Below are positions 17,374-28,487 of a stretch of 64,000 nucleotides of DNA, one piece after another. The notes beneath the pieces are model-generated. The model was not told where the DNA came from. It ran no database searches and was given only the letters and a program-made list of their open reading frames with translations. Within the stretch, counting starts at the first letter, position 1. Each line of letters begins with the position of its first letter. Origin of the DNA: Planctomycetaceae bacterium (lineage in GTDB: Bacteria > Planctomycetota > Planctomycetia > Gemmatales > Gemmataceae); the NCBI GenBank assembly GCA_013823135.1, contig PNLP01000009.1:1-64000 (forward strand), read 5' to 3'. A program made the translations under genes and the position numbers.

Positions 17374-18585
17374 TTACGGATTTGGGTAAACGACGGCTCG
17401 CACGTCTGCGGGCAACTCGCGTGGATAGGGAATTGAACGCACGAATCGTACGAGATCCCAGACTTGCCGATCCGACAATTCTGGGTGAGCGGGCATCCCC
17501 ACAGCAGAGATGCCGCCACGAATGCGCACGAAAACATCTTCTGGCCGTTTACCACCCTTGAACACGTTGGGGACGCTCAGGTCCGCGGGTTTCGCCACCG
17601 TGCCCCACACATCGTAACGCAGCACGGGCTTGCGGCCGAACTCACCGTGGCAACTGATACACGAGTTATCAGCCTTCGCGGTGAACAGTGCGTATCCCCG
17701 GCGAACGGCGGCTTCGTGGTTTGGGCTGGCGGGTTCGCCATCGTCGGGAACTGCGGAGAGGCCCGCGAACTGCGGCGCATTCTCGGCACGCTCCCAAACA
17801 CCCGTGATCGCTTTTACGCGGGCATTGGCGAATCCGGACACATCGGGCACTCCACCCAAGGATAGCGCTGCGAGCGTGTCGAATTCCACCTGCCCGCGAA
17901 TCGCGAGGTACGTCGCGAACCGCGCCAGGAGTTCGCGTTCTGGCTCGGGAAGTTGACCGAACGACGGCATCGCCGTCCCCTTCAACCCTTCGTGAAGCGT
18001 TTGCAGCAGGTCCGAACGCCGCGGCTTCACGTCACCGGTCGTGGTGAACTTGAACACCCCACGGCGAAAATCCCTCGGGTACGGCACAACCCATAGCCCC
18101 GCTGGCCCACGGCCATCCCCTATGAGGTTGTGGCACTGAAGGCACTGCTTCCGGAACAGGCGGCTCCCCTCGGTGAGTTTGTCCGACACGAGGCCGAGAC
18201 GCTCCGCAGTCGCGTTGACGTCCGCATCAAGTGTCACGGTTGGAGCACCGGGGGTGCCGAAGACATCACGCAGCGTGCGGTCGAGGGCGGTGCGATTGGT
18301 CGCGGGGATTGTCGTTGGGTCAAAGGTTTGCCCACCAGCAGCGTCGAGACGTGCAAGTTCGTCTACGATCTCGCCAGCAACACTCAGTCCGGGCGGAGGC
18401 GTAGTTGGCAGTTTGAGAACGAGCCGATCGGTTCGCGAAGGAAAAGATAGGTTGGGTGGGTAGTCGGGAGTTGAGCTGCAGCCAACGAAGATGAGAACTG
18501 TCGCAAGTCCGAAGAATGCGAGCGTTGCCTTCGCGGCCCGGACCGGACGGCGACTCAAACTCCGCCCGCTACCCACGGTCAACAT
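17374..18585 (-). CDS. Dihaem cytochrome c, probable lipoprotein
   Basis: 403 residues with an N-terminal hydrophobic segment ending FVGCSS, a probable lipobox. Two c-type haem sites: CLQCHNLIGDGRGP near residue 148 and CISCHGEF near residue 310, with possible Met ligands in TAMPSFGQLP and SAVGMPAHPELSD. It lies between oxidase subunit IV and ctaA, so it is probably an electron carrier or accessory cytochrome linked to the caa3 oxidase. Each half looks like a cbb3-III-type cytochrome c domain. Exact partner not known. Confidence 0.87.
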   Translation of the reverse strand: MLTVGSGRSLSRRPVRAAKATLAFFGLATVLIFVGCSSTPDYPPNLSFPSRTDRLVLKLPTTPPPGLSVAGEIVDELARLDAAGGQTFDPTTIPATNRTALDRTLRDVFGTPGAPTVTLDADVNATAERLGLVSDKLTEGSRLFRKQCLQCHNLIGDGRGPAGLWVVPYPRDFRRGVFKFTTTGDVKPRRSDLLQTLHEGLKGTAMPSFGQLPEPERELLARFATYLAIRGQVEFDTLAALSLGGVPDVSGFANARVKAITGVWERAENAPQFAGLSAVPDDGEPASPNHEAAVRRGYALFTAKADNSCISCHGEFGRKPVLRYDVWGTVAKPADLSVPNVFKGGKRPEDVFVRIRGGISAVGMPAHPELSDRQVWDLVRFVRSIPYPRELPADVRAVVYPNP

Positions 18586-18603
18586 GTGCTTAACCCCAAC
18601 CCA

Positions 18604-18942
18604 TCACCCAATCACGCGGTGCCGGGTCATGTAGTCGGACATGAACAGAACAAACAGGATGCCCATCCAGAAGATCGAGGCGAGAGCGGTGAGAATCACA
18701 ACGCGGTCACCGTGTCGAAGGTGCATGAAGTAGCAACCCACGAGGCTGGCCTGGATCGAACCAATGCCAAGCTGGACGAACAGCGTGTACTTGCCGAACA
18801 TCCCGGAACTCGAGATGCCAACCGTCGCGGCGAACAGAACCAAGATCGCTACGAACACAATCAGGAGTGTCGGCGGGCTATCGACGTGGCCCAGCACATC
18901 GTGTTCGCCGGTCGCTGCGGGAGTCGTTTTTGGGTCGGACAT
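18604..18942 (-). CDS. ctaF: Cytochrome c oxidase subunit IV
   Basis: A 112-residue protein with three hydrophobic segments (LLIVFVAILVLFAATVGISS, FVQLGIGSIQASLVGCYFMH, VILTALASIFWMGILFVLFM). It matches the prokaryotic COX4/CyoD-like small subunit by size and the GxxxxxxxxYFMHL phrase. It follows subunit III after 107 bases that contain an intrinsic terminator. It probably stabilises the oxidase. Confidence 0.85.
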   Translation of the reverse strand: MSDPKTTPAATGEHDVLGHVDSPPTLLIVFVAILVLFAATVGISSSGMFGKYTLFVQLGIGSIQASLVGCYFMHLRHGDRVVILTALASIFWMGILFVLFMSDYMTRHRVIG

Positions 18943-19009
18943 ACGAGGTCAACTCCGAAAGTCGCTGACAGTTGTAGCCAGGGCTTGTGACCCCGGATCG
19001 GCTGTAGTC

Positions 19010-19036
19010 AAAAAACCGACCTCACAAACTGAGGTC
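19010..19036 (-). terminator. Intrinsic terminator after subunit III gene
   Basis: Read on the minus strand: stem GACCTCA, loop GTTTG, stem TGAGGTC, then GG and six T. It starts 14 bases after the ctaE stop. It lies inside the respiratory block, so transcription from actA through ctaE is probably ended or attenuated here and the ctaF-SCO genes may have their own start or depend on read-through. Confidence 0.75.
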
Positions 19037-19049
19037 AGCCAGGTTTTCG

Positions 19050-19734
19050 CTAGTGTGCAACGTGGTGGATGTGGGCACCCGCCAAGTACAGCATTGGCAT
19101 CAGGAATAGCCAGATCGCATCCACCAAGTGCCAGTACAAACTGACGACCTCGACGGTGGAGTAGTTCTCTGGCGGGATCTTATTCGCGTATGTCTGTTGC
19201 ACCAGCCACAGGATGCACCCGAGGCCAATGATGATGTGGACGCCGTGAATGCCTGTCATGATGTAGTAGAAGCACAGGAACAGTCGCACCTTACCGGTGT
19301 CGAGTCCCTGGGCCTCAGCATCATGCTTGATCTCGCCGCCAAACGAAGATGTCCCAGGCAGAATGTGCTCGTGGAAGTCTTCGGCATACTCGAACCCCTT
19401 CAAGACCATGAAGGCACTACCGAGCGCGAAGGTTAGTAACAAATTCCGGTACAAACCGGCCTTGTCACCGAGTTTGGCGCAGCGGATCGCCAGCGTCATT
19501 GTGAGACTGCTGGTGACCAGGAAAACGGTATTGATGCTCGCGAACTTCAGGTTCATGAACGAGCTGGCGTATTCGAACTCGGCCGCATACCACAGGCGGT
19601 AGCAAGCGTAGGCGCCGAAGAGTCCCCCGAAGAACAGCACTTCCGTAGCCAGGAACATCCACATTCCCAGCCGCTCGGAGGCGTGCTGTTGCTCAAGATC
19701 TCCGAAGTGGTGCTTCAGCACCGTGGAGTGCGTG

Positions 19735-19745
<11 letters not shown>
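19050..19745 (-). CDS. ctaE: Cytochrome c oxidase subunit III
   Basis: A 231-residue subunit of the haem-copper oxidase with about five to six membrane segments. [20 protein letters not shown] and the terminal [20 protein letters not shown] are the conserved blocks; [10 protein letters not shown] is also typical. The start overlaps the end of ctaD by 11 bases. It ends at a strong terminator. Confidence 0.94.
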
Positions 19746-21503
<1,758 letters not shown>

Positions 21504-21507
<4 letters not shown>

Positions 21508-22580
21508 TCCTTCTTCTCCGATCGCACCGTCGGGGCGCCCACCGGTGGATTCATACGGTCGGTTGGGTTCGGGGTCTGGCCCCGCTTCAAGCTGCGGATG
21601 TACGCCACTAAGGCGTCGAGGTCTTCGGGGGTCACCTGGCCCTCGTAAGACGGCATGATTGGCTCCCAACCCTGTGCAACCTTGAGTCGGGGCTTGAGAA
21701 TGGACTGCTTGATGTATTCGGCGTCAGCAAATTCGCCACCGCCACCCTTCAGTGGGACGCGTGTTCCGTACAGCCCTTCGAGTACCGGTGCCGCAGCCTT
21801 CACATCTGCACTGTGGCACTTGATGCACTGGAGTTTCAGAAACAGTTGCTCACCCTTCTGCGCGAGCGAACCATCCACCGGGTGTTCGGTTCCCTGTTGT
21901 GAGCCGACGCCACCGAGCCATTCATCGAATTCCTGTTCACCAATCACGCTAATCTTGCCAACCATCAGCGAGTGCCACGTTCCGCAATACTGGTCGCAGA
22001 AGATGTGGTATTCGCCCAGTTTGGTCGGGTGATACCAAGCGGTCGTATACCGACCGGGCAGCACATCCATCTTCATGCGGAACGCAGGAACACCGAAGTC
22101 GTGGATCACGTCTTCGGAGATCATCGTGATTCGCACGGGACGATTGATCGGCAGCACAAGTTTGCCAATCGAGTTTCGCTCGTTCTCGGTCATATTCCGA
22201 GGGTTGCCACCGATGATCACCCGCTGACCATTGGGATACTGAGCCTTCCACATCCACTGCTTACCGATAACGAAAATCTCCATCGCGTCCGCGGGCGGGT
22301 GTACAGCCTTGGTGTAGACCACCATGCCCCAGCCGAAGAACGAGAAGAAGATGATCGTCGGGATGATCGTCCAGGCCAATTCCAAACGGTGCGAGCCGAG
22401 GATACGCGGCGTTGAGCCGGTCGTGTTTTCGCGTCGAAACGCGACGCAGAAATACAGCAGGGCAGCGTAGACCGCCAAACCACCCAAGGTGGTGACAATC
22501 GTGATGTACCAGAACAGCGCTTCAAACTGGTAGGCAAGCGTGGACGCTGCCACGGGGATCAGAGGCGGTAACGAATTCAT
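21504..22580 (-). CDS. ctaC: Cytochrome c oxidase subunit II with fused cytochrome c domain (caa3 type)
   Basis: 358 residues starting [13 protein letters not shown]. Two N-terminal membrane helices, then the CuA cupredoxin domain with [13 protein letters not shown] and [12 protein letters not shown], where Gln replaces the more common Glu. A cytochrome c domain follows ([11 protein letters not shown], with [10 protein letters not shown] as the Met ligand), defining the caa3 type. The start overlaps the upstream SCO stop (ATGA) and the stop overlaps the ctaD start, so the genes are translationally coupled. Confidence 0.94.
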
Positions 22581-23563
22581 GCGGGCACCCCCGGCTGTCC
22601 GTTGAGACCGTTGGACGGTCCGTTCTGTGTGTCGTTTCCAGCAATAACCACTGACGAGGTTGCTGTGTGCCGTCGTTCCCGCCGCAGGGCGAGAGCCACC
22701 CATCCACCAACCAGCAACATCGTGAGCAACCCACCCAGCTTGACCACGACCATAATTGACAGTGCGTAGCCCTGTTTTAAGTGATCGAAACGAGAGCAGG
22801 CGAGTGTCAGTCGATCAGCCAGCGAACCGATCTTCCCACCCGACGCCTCGACGATCGACAACCTGAGTGCGTTCCAGGTCGGCTTCGGCAGAGCCGTGCC
22901 CGTCTCAACTGTGACAGGGTCGTCGTAACCAATGCCGAAGAAGTAGCGAGAAACCTTCCCGTCCGGCGTCAAGATGATGATGCCACTCGGGTGCTTGTAT
23001 TCCTTGAAGGCCTTGTCGTATTCGTAGTGGTAGCCGACAGTCTTGAGCAACTCGCCAACCGGTTCTTTCTTGCCCGTGATAAATCGCCAGCCATCCTCTG
23101 CATTTGGCCGACCATATTCAGCGAGGTAAGCTTTCTTCTTGGCGGAGCCCAGGTCAGCGTGTTCCTTCGGGTCCATGCTGATGGTGACGACATTAAACTT
23201 GTCACCCACCGTGAAGTCCTGAGGCAACGCCCGCAAACCATCCACCAAGCCGTTCAGCACTCGCGTGCAAAGGTCAGGACAGCGGAAGTAAACGGGAACC
23301 AGGATTGTGACTTTCCCCTGCATCGCCTCGCGTAGCGTAATCGGCCGTTCCGACTCATCCCGAAACACGAGATCGAGCGGCAACTGAACACCAAGGTTCT
23401 GGTCGATGCCGATATTCGCAACGTCTGGTTGGTGCGTCGGCTGTTCGTTGCCGCCAGGGACTACACCATCCGGACCAGCAGCGACCAATGACGACGGGAT
23501 CGCGAGCAGAACCGCGAGACCGAACGCTGCGATGAGTGGCAACTTCCGCGTGCGGAGGATCAC
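22577..23563 (-). CDS. SCO1/SenC-family protein with C-terminal membrane helix
   Basis: 328 residues, GTG start overlapping the stop of the upstream gene (GTGA). It has an N-terminal signal/anchor (LIAAFGLAVLLAIPSSLVAA), a SCO domain with PVYFRCPDLCTRVLNGL (CxxxC copper motif), and a C-terminal helix MVVVKLGGLLTMLLVGGWVA near residue 285. It is larger than the distal SCO protein and lacks its Pro after the second Cys. It sits immediately before ctaC, consistent with CuA assembly. Confidence 0.92.
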   Translation of the reverse strand: MILRTRKLPLIAAFGLAVLLAIPSSLVAAGPDGVVPGGNEQPTHQPDVANIGIDQNLGVQLPLDLVFRDESERPITLREAMQGKVTILVPVYFRCPDLCTRVLNGLVDGLRALPQDFTVGDKFNVVTISMDPKEHADLGSAKKKAYLAEYGRPNAEDGWRFITGKKEPVGELLKTVGYHYEYDKAFKEYKHPSGIIILTPDGKVSRYFFGIGYDDPVTVETGTALPKPTWNALRLSIVEASGGKIGSLADRLTLACSRFDHLKQGYALSIMVVVKLGGLLTMLLVGGWVALALRRERRHTATSSVVIAGNDTQNGPSNGLNGQPGVPA

Positions 23564-24219
23564 TTCTTGACCTCCCCCGCAGGTGGGAGTGCTGGTGGCT
23601 CTGCAGTCGAGTGCTCGGCACCACGACCTGCGTTCGCTGCCGTGGGAAGATGCGGCGAAGTCAGCGGCTTGGAACCATGCCCTTGAACCGGGAACAAAGC
23701 CGGCACATCACCCGCCAGGATGCTTGACAGCGGAACGTGAGCGTACTTCTTTTCCTTGTCCGCCCAGCCAGTTCGAAACAACTCAGGGGTCCGAGTTGTG
23801 TCGGCTCGGTTGTCCTCTGGGTACAGGTACGGAGGGTTCTCGCCGTTCGTTTCCTCAGGCCGGGTGATCGCACGGTTGTTACCTGTGCGCGTCCGCAGTG
23901 GCTCTAGTCGAGGTTGATCGACCTCCGAGCCGTGATTGATCCGCTTGAGACGTTCGTTCAGTTCAACCTTGTTCCGATCCGAAGCCATCGGATGGGCGTT
24001 CGGATCGATCACGGACTTGCTGAAGAACGCAAACAGCACAGTCGTCGTGGCGAATGCGAGGACAAAGAAGACCACGACGAGAACAGGCACGCTAATCACA
24101 CTCACGGTGTGATAGCCGTCGGCCTCGTAGCCACGCTTCAGAGCTTCTGCGCTGGGCTGGCCGAAGCCACCGCTGTCGTCGGGAGTGTGCGATCCCGGGG
24201 GGGTATTAGTGTGACTCAT
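23560..24219 (-). CDS. Single-helix membrane protein of the ActF-SCO junction
   Basis: 219 residues starting MSHTNTPPGSHTPDDSGGFG. One membrane helix (VISVPVLVVVFFVLAFATTT, about residues 40-65), then a hydrophilic tail with TRTPELFRTGWADKEKKYAH and a Pro/Ala-rich end. No cofactor motif. The start lies 14 bases inside the actF end and the stop overlaps the SCO start, so it is part of the operon. It may be an accessory subunit linking alternative complex III and the oxidase; this is inference from position only. Confidence 0.75.
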   Translation of the reverse strand: MSHTNTPPGSHTPDDSGGFGQPSAEALKRGYEADGYHTVSVISVPVLVVVFFVLAFATTTVLFAFFSKSVIDPNAHPMASDRNKVELNERLKRINHGSEVDQPRLEPLRTRTGNNRAITRPEETNGENPPYLYPEDNRADTTRTPELFRTGWADKEKKYAHVPLSSILAGDVPALFPVQGHGSKPLTSPHLPTAANAGRGAEHSTAEPPALPPAGEVKK

Positions 24220-25615
24220 GGGTGTGTCCCTCCGGCAACAGGTACGTCTCGTCGGTCGGGAGGATGTTGCGCTTCTTGAGTTGAGCAAAGAAGTACAGCC
24301 CCCAGACGCCTCCGATCCCGACAATCGCCCCGACATCCATGAGCCAGGACGGGAACGAACTGGCCTGCGGTGCCGCCGGCGCGTTCCACCAAATCACATC
24401 GAGTCCACACATCACGAGCAGGAACATCGCAACCCGTCGCAACCGCATGGGCTGGAGCTTGATACCGCGGAACAGCAGCAGCAAGAACGGCAGAGCGAAG
24501 TGGAGAAGCGCCAGGCTCATGGAAACGTACCACCAGCCGCCGTAGGACCGCTTGATGTAGAACGGGATCTCCTCTGGCAGGTTCCCGACCCAGATCAACA
24601 TGAACTGCGAGAACGAGGTATACGTCCAGAACAGCGTGAACACCAGCAAGAGCGTCGCCATGTCGAGCTGGAATTTGGGCCGCATCACGCTGGCGAATGG
24701 TTGCTTGCTAACGATCACCAGGAACAACACCAGACAGAAGGCGAGTGTCGTCAGGAATTGGTTCACCGCGAAGATCACGGGGAACATCGTTGAAGACCAT
24801 CCCGGCTCCACAGACATCACCCACTGGGTCGACCCGGCGGTGAGTGTGATCGCGAACACGATCATCCCAGGGCCAGAGAAGTTACTCAGTTTCAGCAGGG
24901 CTGCTTCGACCTGTGCGGGGGTGCCTTCTGCCTTGCGGCTCCAGGCGTTCAGATACGTGATCATTCCACCCCAGATCGCGAACAGAACGATGCCAACACC
25001 AATGAAGGACGGGACCGACAGGAAATTGTAGGTACCTTCCTGACGTGCGTGACGTTCTGTCTCGACGGCCTTCTCGATCATGTACTCGCCATATTTCTCA
25101 GCGAGTTCGCGCTTGTTGGCGGGATCGACGTTGGCCCCTGGGTTCGCCGAGTTCACGTTTGGTGGAGTTGCGGCCAGTTCGGGAGCCGTCCACCAGTACG
25201 GTGAGTAGTGCTCGGTAGTAACCGACACCGCCAGCCCAGCGAACAGAATCGCCAGCAGCGGCCAAGTGCGGGTCGCGGCCTCGAGCGGGCGACGAAGCAG
25301 GAGACCCCACGAAGTCTTCGCGAGGTAACCAATCATCAGGAGAGCCATGGCCCCGATCGGCAGGCTCAGCCAGTACGTGAAACCGGTCAGGTACGCGGAC
25401 ATAAACCGGGCGGTCGCCAGGTGCTTGCCGTGTTCACCTTCGGCAGCGGCCAGGTTTGCCAAGCCAGCAACCACGAACAGGGCAACCCCGCCGATCGCAG
25501 CACCGACCGCAACCCGGTTGTACGGTGCCCAGTCAATTGCATTGGGGTCCAGCGCGGGGCTGGGCGTGCCTGGGGTTGGAGCCCCCGGCGTTGGTGACGC
25601 TATCGGATCGCTCAC
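24206..25615 (-). CDS. actF: Alternative complex III membrane subunit ActF
   Basis: 469 residues with about ten hydrophobic segments (AVGAAIGGVALFVVAGLANL, MATLLLVFTLFWTYTSFSQF, ALLHFALPFLLLLFRGIKLQ). It matches the second NrfD/PsrC-like integral subunit of the quinol:cytochrome c/electron acceptor oxidoreductase. It probably contributes a quinol site or proton pathway. The start overlaps the actE stop by four bases, and order A-B-C-D-E-F is kept. Confidence 0.93.
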   Translation of the reverse strand: MSDPIASPTPGAPTPGTPSPALDPNAIDWAPYNRVAVGAAIGGVALFVVAGLANLAAAEGEHGKHLATARFMSAYLTGFTYWLSLPIGAMALLMIGYLAKTSWGLLLRRPLEAATRTWPLLAILFAGLAVSVTTEHYSPYWWTAPELAATPPNVNSANPGANVDPANKRELAEKYGEYMIEKAVETERHARQEGTYNFLSVPSFIGVGIVLFAIWGGMITYLNAWSRKAEGTPAQVEAALLKLSNFSGPGMIVFAITLTAGSTQWVMSVEPGWSSTMFPVIFAVNQFLTTLAFCLVLFLVIVSKQPFASVMRPKFQLDMATLLLVFTLFWTYTSFSQFMLIWVGNLPEEIPFYIKRSYGGWWYVSMSLALLHFALPFLLLLFRGIKLQPMRLRRVAMFLLVMCGLDVIWWNAPAAPQASSFPSWLMDVGAIVGIGGVWGLYFFAQLKKRNILPTDETYLLPEGHTHESH

Positions 25616-26466
25616 GGATGACCTCCCGCCTTGTTCGTCGCGTTGACAGGAGCCGCGTTCACTTCCGTCGCCAGTTTTGGCGGGAGCGTTCCGGCGGCAG
25701 CGTGCTGGCTGTATTGCAAGGCGCGGACGTAGGCGATAATGCGCCAGCGGTCAGCCGGCGGAATCTGGGCGGAGTAACTGGGCATGCCCCCGTACCCCTT
25801 GGTGATGACCTCGAAGTAGTAACCCACGGGTGCTTCACGAAGTGGGATCTTGATGTCCCAGAGTGAGTAGCCACGCGAGTAACCAAGCGGGGTTGCCGAA
25901 GGATTGCTCACGGCCTTTTCATGGGTTCCGACAATCTCGGTGTGGAAGGACGTTGGTACGAGATACCCACGCTCCCAGATCTTCCCCTGGCCATTCCCAA
26001 GAGCACCATGGCACGCCGAGCAATAAATCGTGTATCGCTCCTGGCCACGATCCAGATCATTTGAAGTAATCGCGAACGGGAACTCCTCGACATACACCTT
26101 GGGGTTGGCTGCAACTCGCTGATCGTATCGAGGCAGCGTGACAGCAGCTTCGCGGTTCTCGATCGGAGTCGGAGTCGTAAGGTCGAGCTTTGGGTTGGCT
26201 TGGCGAGCGTAGACTCGGGCCCACTCCTCTCGGGTCAAGCCCGAGACAAGCGGGTCAGATTCAAGGAACTGCGCCCGGTGAACCACACCAGTTTCGAGCG
26301 GACGCGAGGCCCGCCCGTCGCTGAACATATCCGACGCTTCGTAAGGCCGGTGATACGGCTGATCCGACATCTTCTGCCGACAGCCTGTGGCGGGCAGTGC
26401 CGCCGCAAGTGCGAGCAAGAAAACGCGCGTTCGGTTTGTCATTCCGCGTTGTTCGGTGGTGGTCAT
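25612..26466 (-). CDS. actE: Alternative complex III cytochrome c subunit ActE
   Basis: 284 residues with a lipoprotein-like signal (VFLLALAAALPATGCRQ). One haem c motif, CSACHGALGNGQG, and a likely Met ligand in GYGGMPSYSAQI. It passes electrons within the ACIII periplasmic arm toward the oxidase. Its ATG overlaps the actD stop (ATGA). An internal ATG eight codons in would also preserve the signal peptide. Confidence 0.92.
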   Translation of the reverse strand: MTTTEQRGMTNRTRVFLLALAAALPATGCRQKMSDQPYHRPYEASDMFSDGRASRPLETGVVHRAQFLESDPLVSGLTREEWARVYARQANPKLDLTTPTPIENREAAVTLPRYDQRVAANPKVYVEEFPFAITSNDLDRGQERYTIYCSACHGALGNGQGKIWERGYLVPTSFHTEIVGTHEKAVSNPSATPLGYSRGYSLWDIKIPLREAPVGYYFEVITKGYGGMPSYSAQIPPADRWRIIAYVRALQYSQHAAAGTLPPKLATEVNAAPVNATNKAGGHP

Positions 26467-27065
26467 TCTGGCACCTCCTCAACCGAAACAGGGTGGAGTT
26501 CGTTGAGGAACGCCCGCGTGGTAACTGCGTCGTACTTCGGGTCGACAAACTCGATACACAGGAAGAACCTGTCACGGCTCGCCCGATCGAACGCCTTGGA
26601 GTTAAACAGCGGGTGGTGGTAACGCGGCAAGCCGCAGAGCGCCATCAACCCGAACAGGCCCGTGAGCGCTGCCGTCAACACCATCATTTCGAACGTGATG
26701 GGGATGAACGATGGCCAGCTCAAGTAAGGCCGACCGCCCACGTTGAGGGCGTAGCCGTAGGCGTTGAGGTAGTACTGCATGAAGAAGCCAGTACACGCCC
26801 CAGTGATGCCGCCGACGAACATAACCGTGCCCATTTCGGACTTCGGAAAGTTCATGGCGTCGACAGCGTCAGCAACAGGGTATGGACTGTAGCAGTCGTA
26901 CCGCGTGTAGCCAGCCGCTTGCACTTTTGCAGCAGCGTGGCTCATGCCATCCGCAGTCTCGAATTCCGCGAGCAGGCCGAAGACGGTCGGCTCGGCGGGT
27001 GGCCCGTGCCCGTGGGCATCGTGCGCTGCGTGGCCAGGAGTAACGGCTGGAGTGGTCGGTGTCAT
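26463..27065 (-). CDS. actD: Alternative complex III subunit ActD (DUF3341)
   Basis: 200 residues. FGLLAEFETADGMSHAAAKV and YDCYSPYPVADAVDAMNFPK are the DUF3341 signature, followed by two membrane helices (MFVGGITGACTGFFMQYYLN, ITFEMMVLTAALTGLFGLMA). A small anchoring subunit of ACIII. The N-terminal 30 residues are His/Pro/Ala-rich. It overlaps actC and actE by four bases on each side. Confidence 0.93.
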   Translation of the reverse strand: MTPTTPAVTPGHAAHDAHGHGPPAEPTVFGLLAEFETADGMSHAAAKVQAAGYTRYDCYSPYPVADAVDAMNFPKSEMGTVMFVGGITGACTGFFMQYYLNAYGYALNVGGRPYLSWPSFIPITFEMMVLTAALTGLFGLMALCGLPRYHHPLFNSKAFDRASRDRFFLCIEFVDPKYDAVTTRAFLNELHPVSVEEVPE

Positions 27066-28486
27066 GGTGCGTTCTCCATGATCGAGTGGCCGCCGCCGCC
27101 GCCCTGCTTACGTGGCAGGAGTTCTCGCATCTCGGTAATCGAGATCATCGGCAGGTACCGGATGAACAAGAAGAACAGGGTAAGGAACAGACCCATCGAC
27201 CCGACCATCGTCCCGTAGTCCCAGATAGTCGGAGCATAACGGCCCCACGAACTTGGGATATACTCGCGGGTCAGGGTAATCACGATCACATATCGCTCGA
27301 ACCACATCCCGATGAGCACCGAGATGCAAATCATTTCCATCCAGAAGTAGTTCGTTCGGATCTTCTTGGACCACAACAGCGTGAGCGGGAACACGCAGTT
27401 GAAACCGATCAGGCACCAGTAAGACCAGCCATACGGCCCGAACATACGTTCCATCGTGGTGCCCCACTCGTAAAGCGAGTGACCGTACCACGCCATCCAC
27501 GCTTCGCTGAAGTAACCGTAGGTCACCAGGAAGCCGGTCGCGAGCATGACCTTCCCCATGATGTCCATGTGGTGATCAGTGAAGAAGTCTTCGAGCTTGT
27601 ACCACCTTCGCACGGGCAGCGCGATCGCAACCACCATTGCGAAACCGGAGTAGATAGCTCCAGCAACGAAGAACGGCGGGAAGATGGTCGCATGCCACAG
27701 CGGAACGATCGAAACAGCAAAGTCGAAGGACACGACCGTGTGAACCGACAACACCAGCGGGGTGCTGATACCGCCGAGGATCAAATAGACCTTCTCGTAA
27801 CGGCGCCAGTGAATCGCCGAGCCGCGCCATCCAAGCGACAACAGACCGTACACGATCCGCTGCCACCGCTTGTGGGCCTGGTCGCGGAGAGCCGCGAGGT
27901 CGGGGATGAGCCCGATGTACCAGAACACGAGCGAGACGGTGAAGTACGTCGTGACCGCGAACACGTCCCAAGTCAGCGGGCTACGGAACTGTGGCCACAC
28001 GCCAGCGACGTTGGGGAACGGATAAAGCCAGTAGAAGAACCACGGGCGACCCATGTGCAAGAGCGGGAACAAACCCGCACACATGACCGCGAAGATCGTC
28101 ATGGCTTCGGAGAAGCGGTTGATGCTGGTTCGCCACTTCTGGTGCATGAGCAGCAGAACGGCGGAGATCAGCGTACCGGCGTGGCCGATGCCGATCCACC
28201 ACACGAAGTTCACGATCGCAAAGCCCCAGGCAACCGGGACGTTGATGCCCCAGACCCCGACGCCCATGTAGAAGAGCCACGCGACGGAGACTGCAAGGAT
28301 TTGCAGCATCGCAAGACCGGACAGGAATCCGATCCACCACCCGCGTGGGTGTTTACCATTGAGTACGACACCGCCGATGGCATCCCCGATCGAGACAAGC
28401 CCGTGCTTGTTCAAGATCAGCGGGTGCATCTCCGGCTCGGGCGGGAGCCCGGCCGGGCGGGTCGTGGGAAGTTCCGCTGTCGCCAC
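27062..28486 (-). CDS. actC: Alternative complex III membrane subunit ActC (NrfD/PsrC family)
   Basis: 474 residues with about ten hydrophobic segments. VVLNGKHPRGWWIGFLSGLA, FVWWIGIGHAGTLISAVLLL and MEMICISVLIGMWFERYVIV are typical NrfD-family blocks. It is the quinol-oxidising membrane subunit next to the iron-sulfur protein ActB. The gene starts one base after the actB stop. Confidence 0.94.
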   Translation of the reverse strand: MATAELPTTRPAGLPPEPEMHPLILNKHGLVSIGDAIGGVVLNGKHPRGWWIGFLSGLAMLQILAVSVAWLFYMGVGVWGINVPVAWGFAIVNFVWWIGIGHAGTLISAVLLLMHQKWRTSINRFSEAMTIFAVMCAGLFPLLHMGRPWFFYWLYPFPNVAGVWPQFRSPLTWDVFAVTTYFTVSLVFWYIGLIPDLAALRDQAHKRWQRIVYGLLSLGWRGSAIHWRRYEKVYLILGGISTPLVLSVHTVVSFDFAVSIVPLWHATIFPPFFVAGAIYSGFAMVVAIALPVRRWYKLEDFFTDHHMDIMGKVMLATGFLVTYGYFSEAWMAWYGHSLYEWGTTMERMFGPYGWSYWCLIGFNCVFPLTLLWSKKIRTNYFWMEMICISVLIGMWFERYVIVITLTREYIPSSWGRYAPTIWDYGTMVGSMGLFLTLFFLFIRYLPMISITEMRELLPRKQGGGGGHSIMENAP

Positions 28487-28487
28487 G

